A stretch of DNA of 64,000 nucleotides from Bacteroides sp. (GTDB taxonomy: Bacteria > Bacteroidota > Bacteroidia > Bacteroidales > Muribaculaceae): NCBI GenBank assembly GCA_023665145.1, contig JAMPEM010000008.1, forward strand, positions 26,054-90,053. The letters are read 5' to 3'. The notes under the pieces are model-generated. The model saw nothing but the letters and a program-made list of their open reading frames with translations. It did no database searches and was not told where the DNA came from. Position numbers and translations under genes: made by a program. Below, one piece after another: positions 20,401-27,544 of the stretch (within the stretch, counting starts at the first letter, position 1; each line of letters starts with the position of its first letter).

Positions 20401-20586
20401 GACAGTCTTGGCAACTGTAGATGCATCTGCTCCCGGATAACTCGCACTCACCATTATTGTCGGTGGTGTTATATTGGGATATTGTGCTATCGGAAGTGTA
20501 AAAACAGTCAACACACCGGCAAGAACCATTAATACTGCTATAACAGTTGCAAATATTGGTCGCTTTATGAAAAATTTAGAAAACAT
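17416..20586 (-). CDS. RND multidrug efflux permease (HAE1/AcrB type), pump 1
   Basis: This 1056-residue inner-membrane proton/drug antiporter has the usual RND layout. It shows TM1 (FIKRPIFATVIAVLMVLAGV), a large periplasmic porter loop, TM2-6 containing the proton-relay pair in AIVVDDAIVVVED, a second periplasmic loop, and TM7-12 with the conserved Lys in SAKNSILIVEYA. Its length matches AcrB (about 1050). It is the last gene of a three-gene operon running outer-membrane factor, adaptor, permease. The 54-nt gap to the adaptor gene holds no terminator that I can see. The substrate cannot be inferred, and no regulator gene is adjacent. Confidence 0.95.
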   Translation of the reverse strand: MFSKFFIKRPIFATVIAVLMVLAGVLTVFTLPIAQYPNITPPTIMVSASYPGADASTVAKTVGVPIEQQVNGVEGMMYMSSSSNSDGSYSLTITFENGTDIDNAAVNVQNRISQIQSSLPSQVIRQGVSVNKQSSNNVLFVALLSKNPKMYDALYLTNYAQLNIVDPLSRVKGVGGVGAFGGGEYSMRIWLDPELLRARGLTPDDVASALEAQNVSVSAGEVGAPPDGKGNAFQYTLVSQGRLETVDAFENAVIRTNESGVLRLKDLARVELGSSSYSMVAKINGQEAGLIGVEQLPGANALEVADGAIKELDRLSQYFPDGIEYKIVENSTDFVRASLSDVMSTFIITTLIVMVVILIFLQNWRAVIIPMITIPVSLIATFAVMKLLGFTLNTLTLFGLVLAIAIVVDDAIVVVEDCSRILDQGKLDRKQSAMKAMEELTGPVVGEVLVLLSVFIPTAFVSGITGELYKQFALTIAVSTAFSGFNALTLTPALCGLFLNPRKPSNFFVFKWFNKGFLSTLTGYKKVIGVMLRHPMLSMGSFIVVAIIALWGFMQWPTSYIPEEDMGYFLTSVQLPVGASLERTEEIVDKISAEVQKLPEVQDVMAISGFSFIGGTGSNVGAVNVVLKPWKERGRKGNINNVIAKVNEIGARYQEAIVFSINPPAIPGLGVSSGLQMQLLDINNLGPTELKKALSDIQDVAAKDKRIAQVTSMYEGLVPQYNLKIDRDKAALQGVEPSSIYSALSGYMGGEYVGDYEQFNKIFQITMQADGNTRQTIDGIMKLSVRNSDGTMIPFTSFTSIEEIMGEPSVSRYNMYQTASLTATPAHGVSSDTGIKAMEDIVKEALGNNFSYAWTGIAYQETQSTTTISFVLIFAIIMTLLVLSAQYESWTDPIAVVLSMPVAVLGTLLGCILMGQSISIYTQIGLILLLGMSAKNSILIVEYAMDYRKTGVPIRKAALDAGVIRFRPIMMTAMAFVFGVMPMMFASGAGAESRKELGTAVVFGMFLNAIIGTLFVPNFWQMMQSISEKYLSKLFKPLKPTGVATGDETDEIPTDV

Positions 20587-20641
20587 AAATCCCGGATTTT
20601 TAAGTTTAGTTTAAGATTAAGTTCGGAAAATCTCACATTAT

Positions 20642-21754
20642 TTATTTCATTAACCTAGGTTTAATCTTCATCCCTTGTCGCACTTTTAAAAGTGCCGACG
20701 TTACATATTTGTCACCGGGTTTTACTCCTTTAGTCACCAATCGCAAAGAATCTTGATATATTTCACCCACCTCAATATGCGTGTAAACTACCTTATCTGA
20801 ATCATTTACAAGATATATATATTTACCGAGTTGATCCGTGCCAATCGATTTATCTTTTATCAATACAGCCTTTGGATTATCTCCATACGGTAGTCTTACG
20901 GTGCAATACATACCCGATTTTAATTCTTTATAATCATTGGAAATTTCTCCCTTCAACACTACAGTCCCTGTACTCTGATCTACATCAGGAGCCTCATAGT
21001 AAAGGTCAGTCGTATATTGATGCGGGAGCTTGGTGGTAAAATCTATTGGCACTGACCTATAGATGGCATCATTCACACCACCCTTACCTACCATCAATTC
21101 ATACTGAGAATCCTCTATGCTGAAATTAACGTGAATACGATTGTTGTCATAAATTGTTGTGAGTTTAATTGGTGCACCCTCGCCATTTACATATCCTCCA
21201 ACATCAATTTCCGAACTTGCGACATATCCCGAAATCGGTGCTCTGACAGTACATTTATTCAAAGATGTCTGTGCACTTGCCAACGATGCTTGTGCACTTT
21301 TAATTTCAGCCGCATATTGTCTTACATTACTTTCTGCCTGAACCACCTCCATTTTACTCACGGCATCTGCCTTCAATGCTCTTTGCATAGCTGAATGTTG
21401 TTTTACTGCATAATCGTATTGTGCTTGTGCTGTAGAAAGAGAAGCTCTTGCACGCTCCACAGCCTGTTGATAAGTGGTAGGGTCAATTGTATATAAGACT
21501 TGACCTTTATTTACATATTGTCCTGATTCATAATGCTTGCCTAACAAACGACCACTAACTTCACCTACTACCTCAACTTCCGAATCAGCATAAAGATAAC
21601 CCGGATAAGTCTTGTATAGTACGACCGAATCCACAATTGGTTGTGAAACATCAATCACCGGAGTGGACAAGGCTTCATTATCCATCTTTTTCTTACAACC
21701 GGTGATAACAATTACACTCAAGACAATAACCAATATCGAAAATCTATATTTCAT
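20642..21754 (-). CDS. RND efflux periplasmic adaptor lipoprotein, pump 1
   Basis: This 370-residue membrane-fusion protein has a lipoprotein signal with lipobox ITGC, acylated at the cysteine near residue 20. The order of parts is typical: first lipoyl half (ESGQYVNKGQVLYTIDP), an alpha-hairpin coiled coil (about residues 95-160, rich in Ala/Gln/Ser), second lipoyl half (VRAPISGYVASSEIDVGGYV), then beta-barrel and membrane-proximal domains. It links the permease to the outer-membrane channel. It lies 23 nt downstream of the outer-membrane factor gene. Confidence 0.93.
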   Translation of the reverse strand: MKYRFSILVIVLSVIVITGCKKKMDNEALSTPVIDVSQPIVDSVVLYKTYPGYLYADSEVEVVGEVSGRLLGKHYESGQYVNKGQVLYTIDPTTYQQAVERARASLSTAQAQYDYAVKQHSAMQRALKADAVSKMEVVQAESNVRQYAAEIKSAQASLASAQTSLNKCTVRAPISGYVASSEIDVGGYVNGEGAPIKLTTIYDNNRIHVNFSIEDSQYELMVGKGGVNDAIYRSVPIDFTTKLPHQYTTDLYYEAPDVDQSTGTVVLKGEISNDYKELKSGMYCTVRLPYGDNPKAVLIKDKSIGTDQLGKYIYLVNDSDKVVYTHIEVGEIYQDSLRLVTKGVKPGDKYVTSALLKVRQGMKIKPRLMK

Positions 21755-21777
21755 AATTTTTTTATTTTAAATTATTA

Positions 21778-23277
21778 TCATTCCGGGAATTGAGACCACC
21801 CACCCCCTATTGCCACATATAAATCTATCAAAGCAAGAAGTGCAGAAGCATTGGCCGAAATAAATGAATTTTGATATGTCAATAAATCTTGCTGTGCATC
21901 TACCACATTTGTGAAAGCCGACAAACCTTGTTTATACCTATCCAACGCTAATGTTAAAGACTTCTCACTCTCCGCCACAACCTTTGCGCGTAAGCTCACT
22001 TCCTCTTCATAACAACGATAATTCGTAATTGCATTATTAACTTCTTCAGCGGCTGTTTGAACTGTGAAATTATAATTATCCAAATCTGATTCCAATTGAA
22101 GCTGTTGTTCATTTATCTTAAGTTTTCTCAAATTCCCTTCAAATGCAGTCCAACTTATGGTTGGAGATACCATATATGTAAATGAAGGTTTTGAGAACAA
22201 CTCTCCAATATTGTGGGCCTCAGTGCCAATACTCCCCTCTATTGTTAATGAGGGAAGATAATCTTTCTTGGCAAGACCTATCAAAGCCGCTGTTTGATCA
22301 AGTTGATATTGGGCGGCAATTATATCAGGCCGGCGTCTGACAATATCAGAAGGAACTGCAGCGGGAATAAGTTGTTTGAAATCGGGCAATGTGCCATAAG
22401 TTCCAACCAGCTCACGCACTTCACTCCCATTTAAACCAATTAATAAACCTAATGAATTATATGATGTCTGAATCAAGGCCTCAAGATTTGGTATACTTGC
22501 TTCTGTAGAATAAAGCAATGTAGTAGCTTGAGCGACATCTAGCATTGAGGCAAGACCGGTATCGTCTCTAACCTCTGTTATATGCACTATTCTTTTCTGA
22601 GAATTTATATGTCTTGTAGCAATTAACAATTGTTCCTGATACAACCGAAGATTAATATATCCACGCGCAACATCAGCACATACACTTATCATGGCTGAGG
22701 TATAATCTGCCCTTGTAGCATTTATACCTGCCTCCTGCGCTTTGACATTTTGCCTTATACGTCCAAACACATCAACCTCCCAAGATGCACTAACACCAAG
22801 ATTAAAATAACTCTCAGTCACAGCACTCTCTCTAATTTTTCCGGTTAGTCCGCTCATTCGTGATGTTTGCCATCCCCCGCTAACATCAATAGTGGGGAAA
22901 TAGCCTGCCTTAGCTTGACGTAATGCATTACGAGATAATTCAATGCGACGGAGTGCAACTTTCAAATTACTGTTATTCTCCTCTGCAAGTTTAATTAATT
23001 TGTTCAATATGGGGTCATTGAAATGTTTCCACCACTCATCCTCTGTCGGTAAATGTAATGTTTGTATACTATCAAGCATCCAAACAACCGGTTTTGCCGG
23101 TACTATCTCCGGCTTACTATGCAAAGCATCAATTGCTGAGTCTAATCTTATGTCCGGTATCTCATCTTGAGCATCTGCGACTCCGCCCATACAAAAAGTT
23201 AACGTAATTAGCGCAACAACTATGGAAAATTTCCGCCCCAAAATTGTTTGAAGTAATTGGATTTGTGTGTAGTTCAT
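21778..23277 (-). CDS. TolC/NodT-family outer-membrane efflux channel, pump 1
   Basis: This 499-residue protein is the first gene of efflux operon 1. It has an N-terminal export signal ending near VADAQ. Two outer-membrane-efflux-protein repeats follow; the first includes NSNLKVALRRIELSRNALRQA and the second a matching Ala/Gln-rich helix pair, ending IDLYVAIGGGW. The motif RRRPDIIAAQYQL is typical of the NodT subfamily. A cysteine in TLTFC near the end of the hydrophobic segment is not a good lipobox, so acylation is doubtful. A 165-nt intergenic region upstream separates it from the divergent NlpC/P60 gene; I found no full-consensus minus-strand promoter in it. Confidence 0.92.
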   Translation of the reverse strand: MNYTQIQLLQTILGRKFSIVVALITLTFCMGGVADAQDEIPDIRLDSAIDALHSKPEIVPAKPVVWMLDSIQTLHLPTEDEWWKHFNDPILNKLIKLAEENNSNLKVALRRIELSRNALRQAKAGYFPTIDVSGGWQTSRMSGLTGKIRESAVTESYFNLGVSASWEVDVFGRIRQNVKAQEAGINATRADYTSAMISVCADVARGYINLRLYQEQLLIATRHINSQKRIVHITEVRDDTGLASMLDVAQATTLLYSTEASIPNLEALIQTSYNSLGLLIGLNGSEVRELVGTYGTLPDFKQLIPAAVPSDIVRRRPDIIAAQYQLDQTAALIGLAKKDYLPSLTIEGSIGTEAHNIGELFSKPSFTYMVSPTISWTAFEGNLRKLKINEQQLQLESDLDNYNFTVQTAAEEVNNAITNYRCYEEEVSLRAKVVAESEKSLTLALDRYKQGLSAFTNVVDAQQDLLTYQNSFISANASALLALIDLYVAIGGGWSQFPE

Positions 23278-23383
23278 AGTAATCGTTTATAGTGCTTATC
23301 ACATTATTAAAACGATTTTACAAATATTTCTGTTTAATCACAAAAAAAATATTTGATAATTAGGATATTTTATATCAAAATAT

Positions 23384-23414
23384 TTTGCAATTATAATTTT
23401 TAATTGTAAATTTG
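23384..23414 (+). promoter_or_regulatory. Promoter of the NlpC/P60 gene
   Basis: TTTG at 23384-23387 is followed after 19 nt by TAAATTTG at 23407-23414, fitting the Bacteroidetes consensus, with ATG 23443 about 28 nt downstream. Confidence 0.65.
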
Positions 23415-23442
23415 CGGTTGTAAATAGCTATACTGACATCCA

Positions 23443-24003
23443 ATGGTGCAATCTAATAAAAAGACCCAAAAAGTACTTTCTCTGCTAATCTTTTGTTTTG
23501 TTTTTTTACTTATAAATGGACTCACCTCTTGCAAATCCACCAAACTAGCCTATCATAATGACGCAAAAATCATTAACGACTACGAATCTTCACACTGCAA
23601 AAAGAATTCCTATTCCTCCAGCCTTATAAAAGAAGCATACAGTTGGATAGGAACTCCATATAAATATGCAGCGGCAGAAAAAGGATGTGGCACAGATTGT
23701 TCCGGAATGGTAATGAAGGTATATCAATCAGCCGTGGGTTATACTCTTCCAAGAAATTCTGAAAAACAAGCGGAATTTTGTCTTCCAGTTAATTCTGATG
23801 AAGTTCAATCCGGTGATCTTGTATTTTTTGCTACCGGATCAGACCCAAATAAAGTGTCACACGTTGGAATAATGGTGGATAATATTCTATTTATTCACGC
23901 TTCAAGCTCAAAAGGTGTTGTTGAGTCAAAAATGACCAATCCATATTTCTCAAGTAAATTTCTAATGTTCGGAAGAGTGCCCGCACCAGCTGCTTCTCGC
24001 TAA
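23443..24003 (+). CDS. NlpC/P60 (C40) peptidoglycan hydrolase lipoprotein
   Basis: This 186-residue protein has a lipoprotein-like signal (NGLTSC) and then one NlpC/P60 domain. The catalytic Cys lies in GTDCSGMV, the His in VSHVGIMV, and a third polar residue is His in FIHASS. It would cut the stem peptide of peptidoglycan, anchored on the periplasmic side. No SH3 or LysM targeting domain is present, so it resembles the minimal Spr/NlpC type. It is divergent from efflux operon 1 and has its own promoter. A separate promoter precedes trxA, so the two plus-strand genes need not be one transcript. Confidence 0.9.
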   Translation: MVQSNKKTQKVLSLLIFCFVFLLINGLTSCKSTKLAYHNDAKIINDYESSHCKKNSYSSSLIKEAYSWIGTPYKYAAAEKGCGTDCSGMVMKVYQSAVGYTLPRNSEKQAEFCLPVNSDEVQSGDLVFFATGSDPNKVSHVGIMVDNILFIHASSSKGVVESKMTNPYFSSKFLMFGRVPAPAASR

Positions 24004-24048
24004 TTTCAAATAAACAATCTAATCTTTTGAAAAAATAGACGCAAAACT

Positions 24049-24080
24049 ATTGTAAACATAAAAAAATAGTTGTAATTTTG
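24049..24080 (+). promoter_or_regulatory. Promoter of trxA
   Basis: ATTG at 24049-24052 is followed after 20 nt by TAATTTTG at 24073-24080. The predicted leader to ATG 24151 is about 65 nt. Confidence 0.7.
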
Positions 24081-24150
24081 AGGTGTAAAAACACTTTTGA
24101 TTTCCCTCAAAAGTATAAATAGAATCTAATATATTAACAAATAGAAATTT

Positions 24151-24465
24151 ATGGCACTTCAATTTACTGACCAGACCGCACAGGAAGCTATCGAATCAGG
24201 CAAGCCCGTTGTAATTGATTTTTGGGCTACTTGGTGCGGACCTTGCATTAAACTCGGACCTGTGGTAGAAGAACTCGCAGAAAAGTACGCTGATAAAGCT
24301 ATAGTTGGCAAACTTAATATCGATGACAACAACGACATAGCAAGCGCAAACAGAGTACGCAATATTCCCACCGTTCTTTTCTTCAAAGATGGTGAACTAA
24401 AGGATCGCTCTGTCGGTCTTGTCAAATTAGCCGACCTTGAAGCAAAACTTCAAGCACTTCTCTAA
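24151..24465 (+). CDS. trxA: Thioredoxin
   Basis: This 104-residue cytoplasmic thioredoxin has the active site WCGPC (about residues 30-34), preceded by VVIDFWAT, and the cis-Pro loop NIPTVLFFKDGE. It is the standard single-domain length with no signal peptide. It reduces disulfides in ribonucleotide reductase, peroxiredoxins and other proteins, using thioredoxin reductase (not in this window). It has its own promoter and a strong terminator, so it is probably monocistronic. Confidence 0.96.
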   Translation: MALQFTDQTAQEAIESGKPVVIDFWATWCGPCIKLGPVVEELAEKYADKAIVGKLNIDDNNDIASANRVRNIPTVLFFKDGELKDRSVGLVKLADLEAKLQALL

Positions 24466-24487
24466 ATCAATATTGTGCATAAATTAA

Positions 24488-24523
24488 ATCCGGATAATTT
24501 CTCTTTTTGAGATTTATCCGGAT
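24488..24523. terminator. Bidirectional terminator between trxA and the lipoprotein gene
   Basis: ATCCGGATAA (24488-24497) pairs with TTATCCGGAT (24514-24523), with inner CTC/GAG pairs and A/T-rich flanks. It lies between the convergent ends of trxA and the minus-strand lipoprotein gene. Confidence 0.75.
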
Positions 24524-24572
24524 ATTTAATTTAGCATATATTTTGTATTTTATATCATTCTTCCGAGAGTCA

Positions 24573-24917
24573 CTATTTCTCATCTAATTTATCATCCTTC
24601 ATAATCTCTTTGCTCACCGGTGTATCTCCAGTCTCTGCCTTTATTGCTTTTATCATAAAATCTCTTGTGGCATTATCAATCTTCTCACGATCCTCTGGTG
24701 AAATTTCAACATCAGAATGTTCTTGCTGAATTCTCATCATCTCTTGTCCAAGCTCTGAAGTAACTGCGCTTCTCTCCTCAGAAGTCTTCGCTTTATCTAA
24801 TTTTTCCGATGCACTCTTTATAGCATCGAGCATCTCCTCTGCTCCTCCCTTGCTCTTGCATCCCGATATTACAAGCAATACGACTACACCCAAAACTGCA
24901 AAAAATTTCTTAATCAT
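24573..24917 (-). CDS. Small predicted lipoprotein, function unknown
   Basis: This 114-residue protein has a clear lipobox (VISGC, Cys near residue 20). A highly charged, helical Lys/Glu-rich region follows, with no aromatic core and no recognisable domain. The heptad-like spacing of Leu/Ile/Met suggests a coiled coil (about residues 28-85). It lies between trxA (convergent) and an S9 peptidase gene on the same strand. A hairpin at 24952-24980 sits between it and the peptidase, so it is probably a separate transcript. I cannot assign a function. Confidence 0.6.
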   Translation of the reverse strand: MIKKFFAVLGVVVLLVISGCKSKGGAEEMLDAIKSASEKLDKAKTSEERSAVTSELGQEMMRIQQEHSDVEISPEDREKIDNATRDFMIKAIKAETGDTPVSKEIMKDDKLDEK

Positions 24918-24951
24918 AATAATTATCTTTTATCTACTATTTTTTTGTAAA

Positions 24952-24980
24952 CGAAGGAGAATGATATACATCCTCCTTCG
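24952..24980 (-). terminator. Hairpin after the S9 peptidase gene
   Basis: CGAAGGAG (24952-24959) pairs with CTCCTTCG (24973-24980). On the minus strand it lies about 40 nt after the S9 peptidase stop and before the lipoprotein gene, and is followed by a T-rich leader. Confidence 0.55.
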
Positions 24981-25021
24981 AATAGAATCTACTTTTTACT
25001 ACATTATATAGATTTTGCTTC

Positions 25022-27175
25022 TCATTTAGAAGCATCGGCACTCACTGAAACTGACTCCTTACCATATCGTGGAGTAATATCCGGACGCAGATATTTATCC
25101 AAGAAATTGAAGAATACACGTTGCCATAAAATAGCATTCTGAGGTTTTATCACCCAGTGATTCTCGTCAGGGAATACCAACATCTCACATTCCAGACCAT
25201 GCATTTTAGCAGCAGCAAACGCCTGCATACCTTGTGATGCCAATATTCTATAATCCTTTTCTCCCACTGTTACAAGAAGTGGTGCAGTCCACTTATCTAC
25301 ATACAAATGAGGTGAATTGGCATACGTAGTCTGAGCAGTTGCATTAGATTTATCCCAATATGCACCGCCAAAATCATGATGGACAAAGAACATCTCTTCT
25401 GTTTCAAGATATTGCGATTCCAAATTGAAAATACCGGCATGGGCTATAAGTGCTGCGAATCTTCCCTCATGATGACCTGCAAGCCAATAAACTGAGAAAC
25501 CGCCATAACTTGCACCGATTGCACCTATATGATCCTTATCTACATAAGGCTGCGATGCTATATAATCAGTAGCTGCAAGATAATCTTTCATATTCTGGCC
25601 ACCATAATCTCCTGAAATCTGGGCATTCCATTCTTCCCCAAATCCGGGAACGCCTCTGCGGTTTGGGGCGATTACGACATATCCATGTGCTGCCATAATC
25701 ATAAAATTCCAACGATAACTCCAAAATTGACTTACAGCCTGCTGAGGACCTCCTTGACAATACAACAATGCAGGATATTTCTTGTTTGGATCAAAATCGG
25801 GTGGAAGTATCACCCAAGCCGTCATCTCCTTACCATCGTTTGTCGGTACAAGATGTTTTTCCACCTTACCCAATTTCAATTTTGATAGAAGATCTTTATT
25901 TACGGTAGTAATATCCCTTGTCTCACCAACTGTCGCAACACATATTTCATTAGGGCGACTCATTGAATGGCGCATTGCCAACACCTTGGATTCATCTACC
26001 GGGCATACATTAACATAATCCCATTGTCCCTTTGCGACTGTATCTACAGCACAACTATTGACATCGATACTGAAAATTGGCATTACTCCCCCATCATAGC
26101 CATTAAATATTATTTTTTTACCTGATGGAGACCATGCAAACCCTTCCGGCCATCTATCAAGATTCTCTGTTAAATCGCGCTTTGATTTTGTAGACATATC
26201 CATCACCATCAACCGCTTTTTATCCGACTCATACCCCGCGGTCTTCATAGATAGCCATGCCAATTGTTTACCATCACGCGAGAATTTCGGATCTGTGTCA
26301 TAGCCGGGATTACCTTCAGTGAGATTTACTGTTGTCTTCTTGTCAATATCATATAGATACAAGTCACTGTTGGTGCTAAACGCATAATCCTTTCCGGAAG
26401 CCTTTCGCGAACAATACACCAATTGCTGACTGTCCGGACTCCATGCAAATGATTCAGCCCCGCCAAAAGGCTTCATCGGGCACTCAAATGGCTCATCCTT
26501 CATTATATCTATTCCTTCCCCTACAGCTACTCCATCAAAACTTGCGATAAAAGGATGAGGTATCTCTGTCACCCATTCATCCCAATGCTTAAACATCAAA
26601 TCATTTACCACCCTTCCGGTAGTCTTGTCCAAATCCTTGAACAAAGCCTCATTATTTTCATTATATGGCTTGATATTCGAACCATATACCACCATTTTCC
26701 CATCAGGTGAAAATTCAAAACAGTCTACTCCATTCTCAACATTTGACAACTTCTTGATTTCACTGCCATCAATATTTATTGAGTATATTTGAGTTGTTTT
26801 TGTTTCCGGGTCCACCCCTATATATGCAAGCTTCTTACCATCTTCAAGCCATCTGAGATTACCTTCTGATCCTGCCGTCTCAGTCAGCTGTTTCAGATCA
26901 CTGCCATCAGAATTAATACGATATATCTCCGCATTGGATTTATTTTTTTCTATGCTCTCATAAGCAAGTGTAAATGCAATCGTTTTACCATCTTCTGAAG
27001 GTATCATCTCATTTATACGTCCCAACGCCTCAAGCACCTCAGGCGTAATCATTCCGTCCTTAATTTCAACTTGAGGCTGGCCGATAATCTCATCTTCTTC
27101 TCCCGTGGATGTTTTGCATCCTCCGAGCAATATCGGCAACATCAATGCACTCATCTTCAATATTGTCTTATTCAT
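25022..27175 (-). CDS. S9-family (prolyl oligopeptidase/DPP-like) peptidase lipoprotein
   Basis: This 717-residue protein has a lipoprotein signal (LLGGC). Residues 40-420 carry PD40/WD40-like propeller blades (EDGKTIAFTL, SPDGKMVVYGS, SRDGKQLAWLS, SPSGKKIIFNG). The alpha/beta hydrolase domain follows with Ser556 in GASYGG, Asp641 in GEKDY and His673 in DENHW. Family members remove di- or oligopeptides, often after Pro or Ala, outside the cytoplasmic membrane. It is transcribed alone from a predicted promoter at 27252-27282. Exact specificity (DPP4, DPP5 or acylaminoacyl type) cannot be read from the sequence. Confidence 0.92.
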   Translation of the reverse strand: MNKTILKMSALMLPILLGGCKTSTGEEDEIIGQPQVEIKDGMITPEVLEALGRINEMIPSEDGKTIAFTLAYESIEKNKSNAEIYRINSDGSDLKQLTETAGSEGNLRWLEDGKKLAYIGVDPETKTTQIYSINIDGSEIKKLSNVENGVDCFEFSPDGKMVVYGSNIKPYNENNEALFKDLDKTTGRVVNDLMFKHWDEWVTEIPHPFIASFDGVAVGEGIDIMKDEPFECPMKPFGGAESFAWSPDSQQLVYCSRKASGKDYAFSTNSDLYLYDIDKKTTVNLTEGNPGYDTDPKFSRDGKQLAWLSMKTAGYESDKKRLMVMDMSTKSKRDLTENLDRWPEGFAWSPSGKKIIFNGYDGGVMPIFSIDVNSCAVDTVAKGQWDYVNVCPVDESKVLAMRHSMSRPNEICVATVGETRDITTVNKDLLSKLKLGKVEKHLVPTNDGKEMTAWVILPPDFDPNKKYPALLYCQGGPQQAVSQFWSYRWNFMIMAAHGYVVIAPNRRGVPGFGEEWNAQISGDYGGQNMKDYLAATDYIASQPYVDKDHIGAIGASYGGFSVYWLAGHHEGRFAALIAHAGIFNLESQYLETEEMFFVHHDFGGAYWDKSNATAQTTYANSPHLYVDKWTAPLLVTVGEKDYRILASQGMQAFAAAKMHGLECEMLVFPDENHWVIKPQNAILWQRVFFNFLDKYLRPDITPRYGKESVSVSADASK

Positions 27176-27251
27176 CTATTATGGTATTAGTTTCTTAATT
27201 CCTTTCTATTAATGGCTATCCATCCGATACATCCGAAATGAAATCACGATG

Positions 27252-27282
27252 CGAAAATACAAAAAAAATCCGATTCTCACAA
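27252..27282 (-). promoter_or_regulatory. Predicted promoter of the S9 peptidase gene
   Basis: On the minus strand TTG (27282-27280) is followed after 20 nt by TATTTTCG (27259-27252), one mismatch from TAnnTTTG. The leader would be about 70 nt. Confidence 0.45.
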
Positions 27283-27299
27283 TAATGATGTTTAAAATA

Positions 27300-27346
27300 G
27301 TTCGAATCCAAGATTAAGGCATACAACCTAAATCTCGAATTCGAAC
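27300..27346. other. Long imperfect hairpin in the lpxA-like/S9 intergenic region
   Basis: GTTCGAATCCAAGATT (27300-27315) pairs with AATCTCGAATTCGAAC (27331-27346) with two mismatches and a 15-nt loop. It is one of three palindromes in the 369-nt gap 27176-27544 and may act as a terminator or protect RNA ends. Confidence 0.5.
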
Positions 27347-27366
27347 ATATCAATAAATTCTTAATT

Positions 27367-27402
27367 CAAGTTTCTCAAGTTGCCCTGCAACTTGGAAACT
27401 TG
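27367..27402. terminator. Strong hairpin in the lpxA-like/S9 intergenic region
   Basis: The arms 27367-27383 and 27387-27402 (CAAGTTTC-T-CAAGTTGC and GCAACTTGGAAACTTG) pair over 16 bp with one bulge and a CCT loop. It is probably a transcript end or processing structure downstream of the lpxA-like gene. Confidence 0.5.
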
Positions 27403-27403
27403 A

Positions 27404-27440
27404 GGTTTATGGTTTATAGTTTATGGTTTATGGTTTATGG
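27404..27440. repeat. Five tandem copies of a GGTTTAT heptamer
   Basis: The unit GGTTTAT repeats at 27404, 27411, 27418 (AGTTTAT), 27425 and 27432, then GG. It lies between genes, next to the 36-nt hairpin, and has no coding role. Confidence 0.9.
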
Positions 27441-27465
27441 AACGTCGTTGAGTTAAATTTTTCGA

Positions 27466-27533
27466 TAATTTTCTAACCCCTAACCTTCAACCTCCTAACT
27501 TTTTCGCAAGTTAAAGCTTGCGAAAGTTGAGTT
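27466..27533 (-). repeat. Dispersed palindromic 3'-end repeat, copy A
   Basis: On the minus strand this begins AACTCA-A-CTTTCGCAAG, continues CTTTAACTTGCGAAA and then a G/T-rich tail of GTTAGGAGGTTGAAGG type. It starts 11 nt after the lpxA-like stop and reads in the same direction as that gene. The first 32 nt match copy B at the right edge of the window with one difference. The palindrome arms CTTTCGCAAG and CTTGCGAAAAG can form a terminator-like stem. Confidence 0.85.
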
Positions 27534-27544
27534 CTTAACCGTTG

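Noticed and set aside
21778-23277. Lipoprotein status of the pump 1 channel
   Set aside because: A cysteine occurs after the hydrophobic segment (TLTFC), but the residues before it do not form a proper lipobox, and a signal-peptidase I site follows at ADAQ.
23278-23442. Minus-strand promoter for efflux operon 1
   Set aside because: I searched the gap for TAnnTTTG on the minus strand and found no match at a fitting distance from TTG, so I do not report one.
27403-27440. CRISPR array or CRISPR-like repeat
   Set aside because: The heptamers are directly abutting with no spacers, and no cas genes lie nearby.
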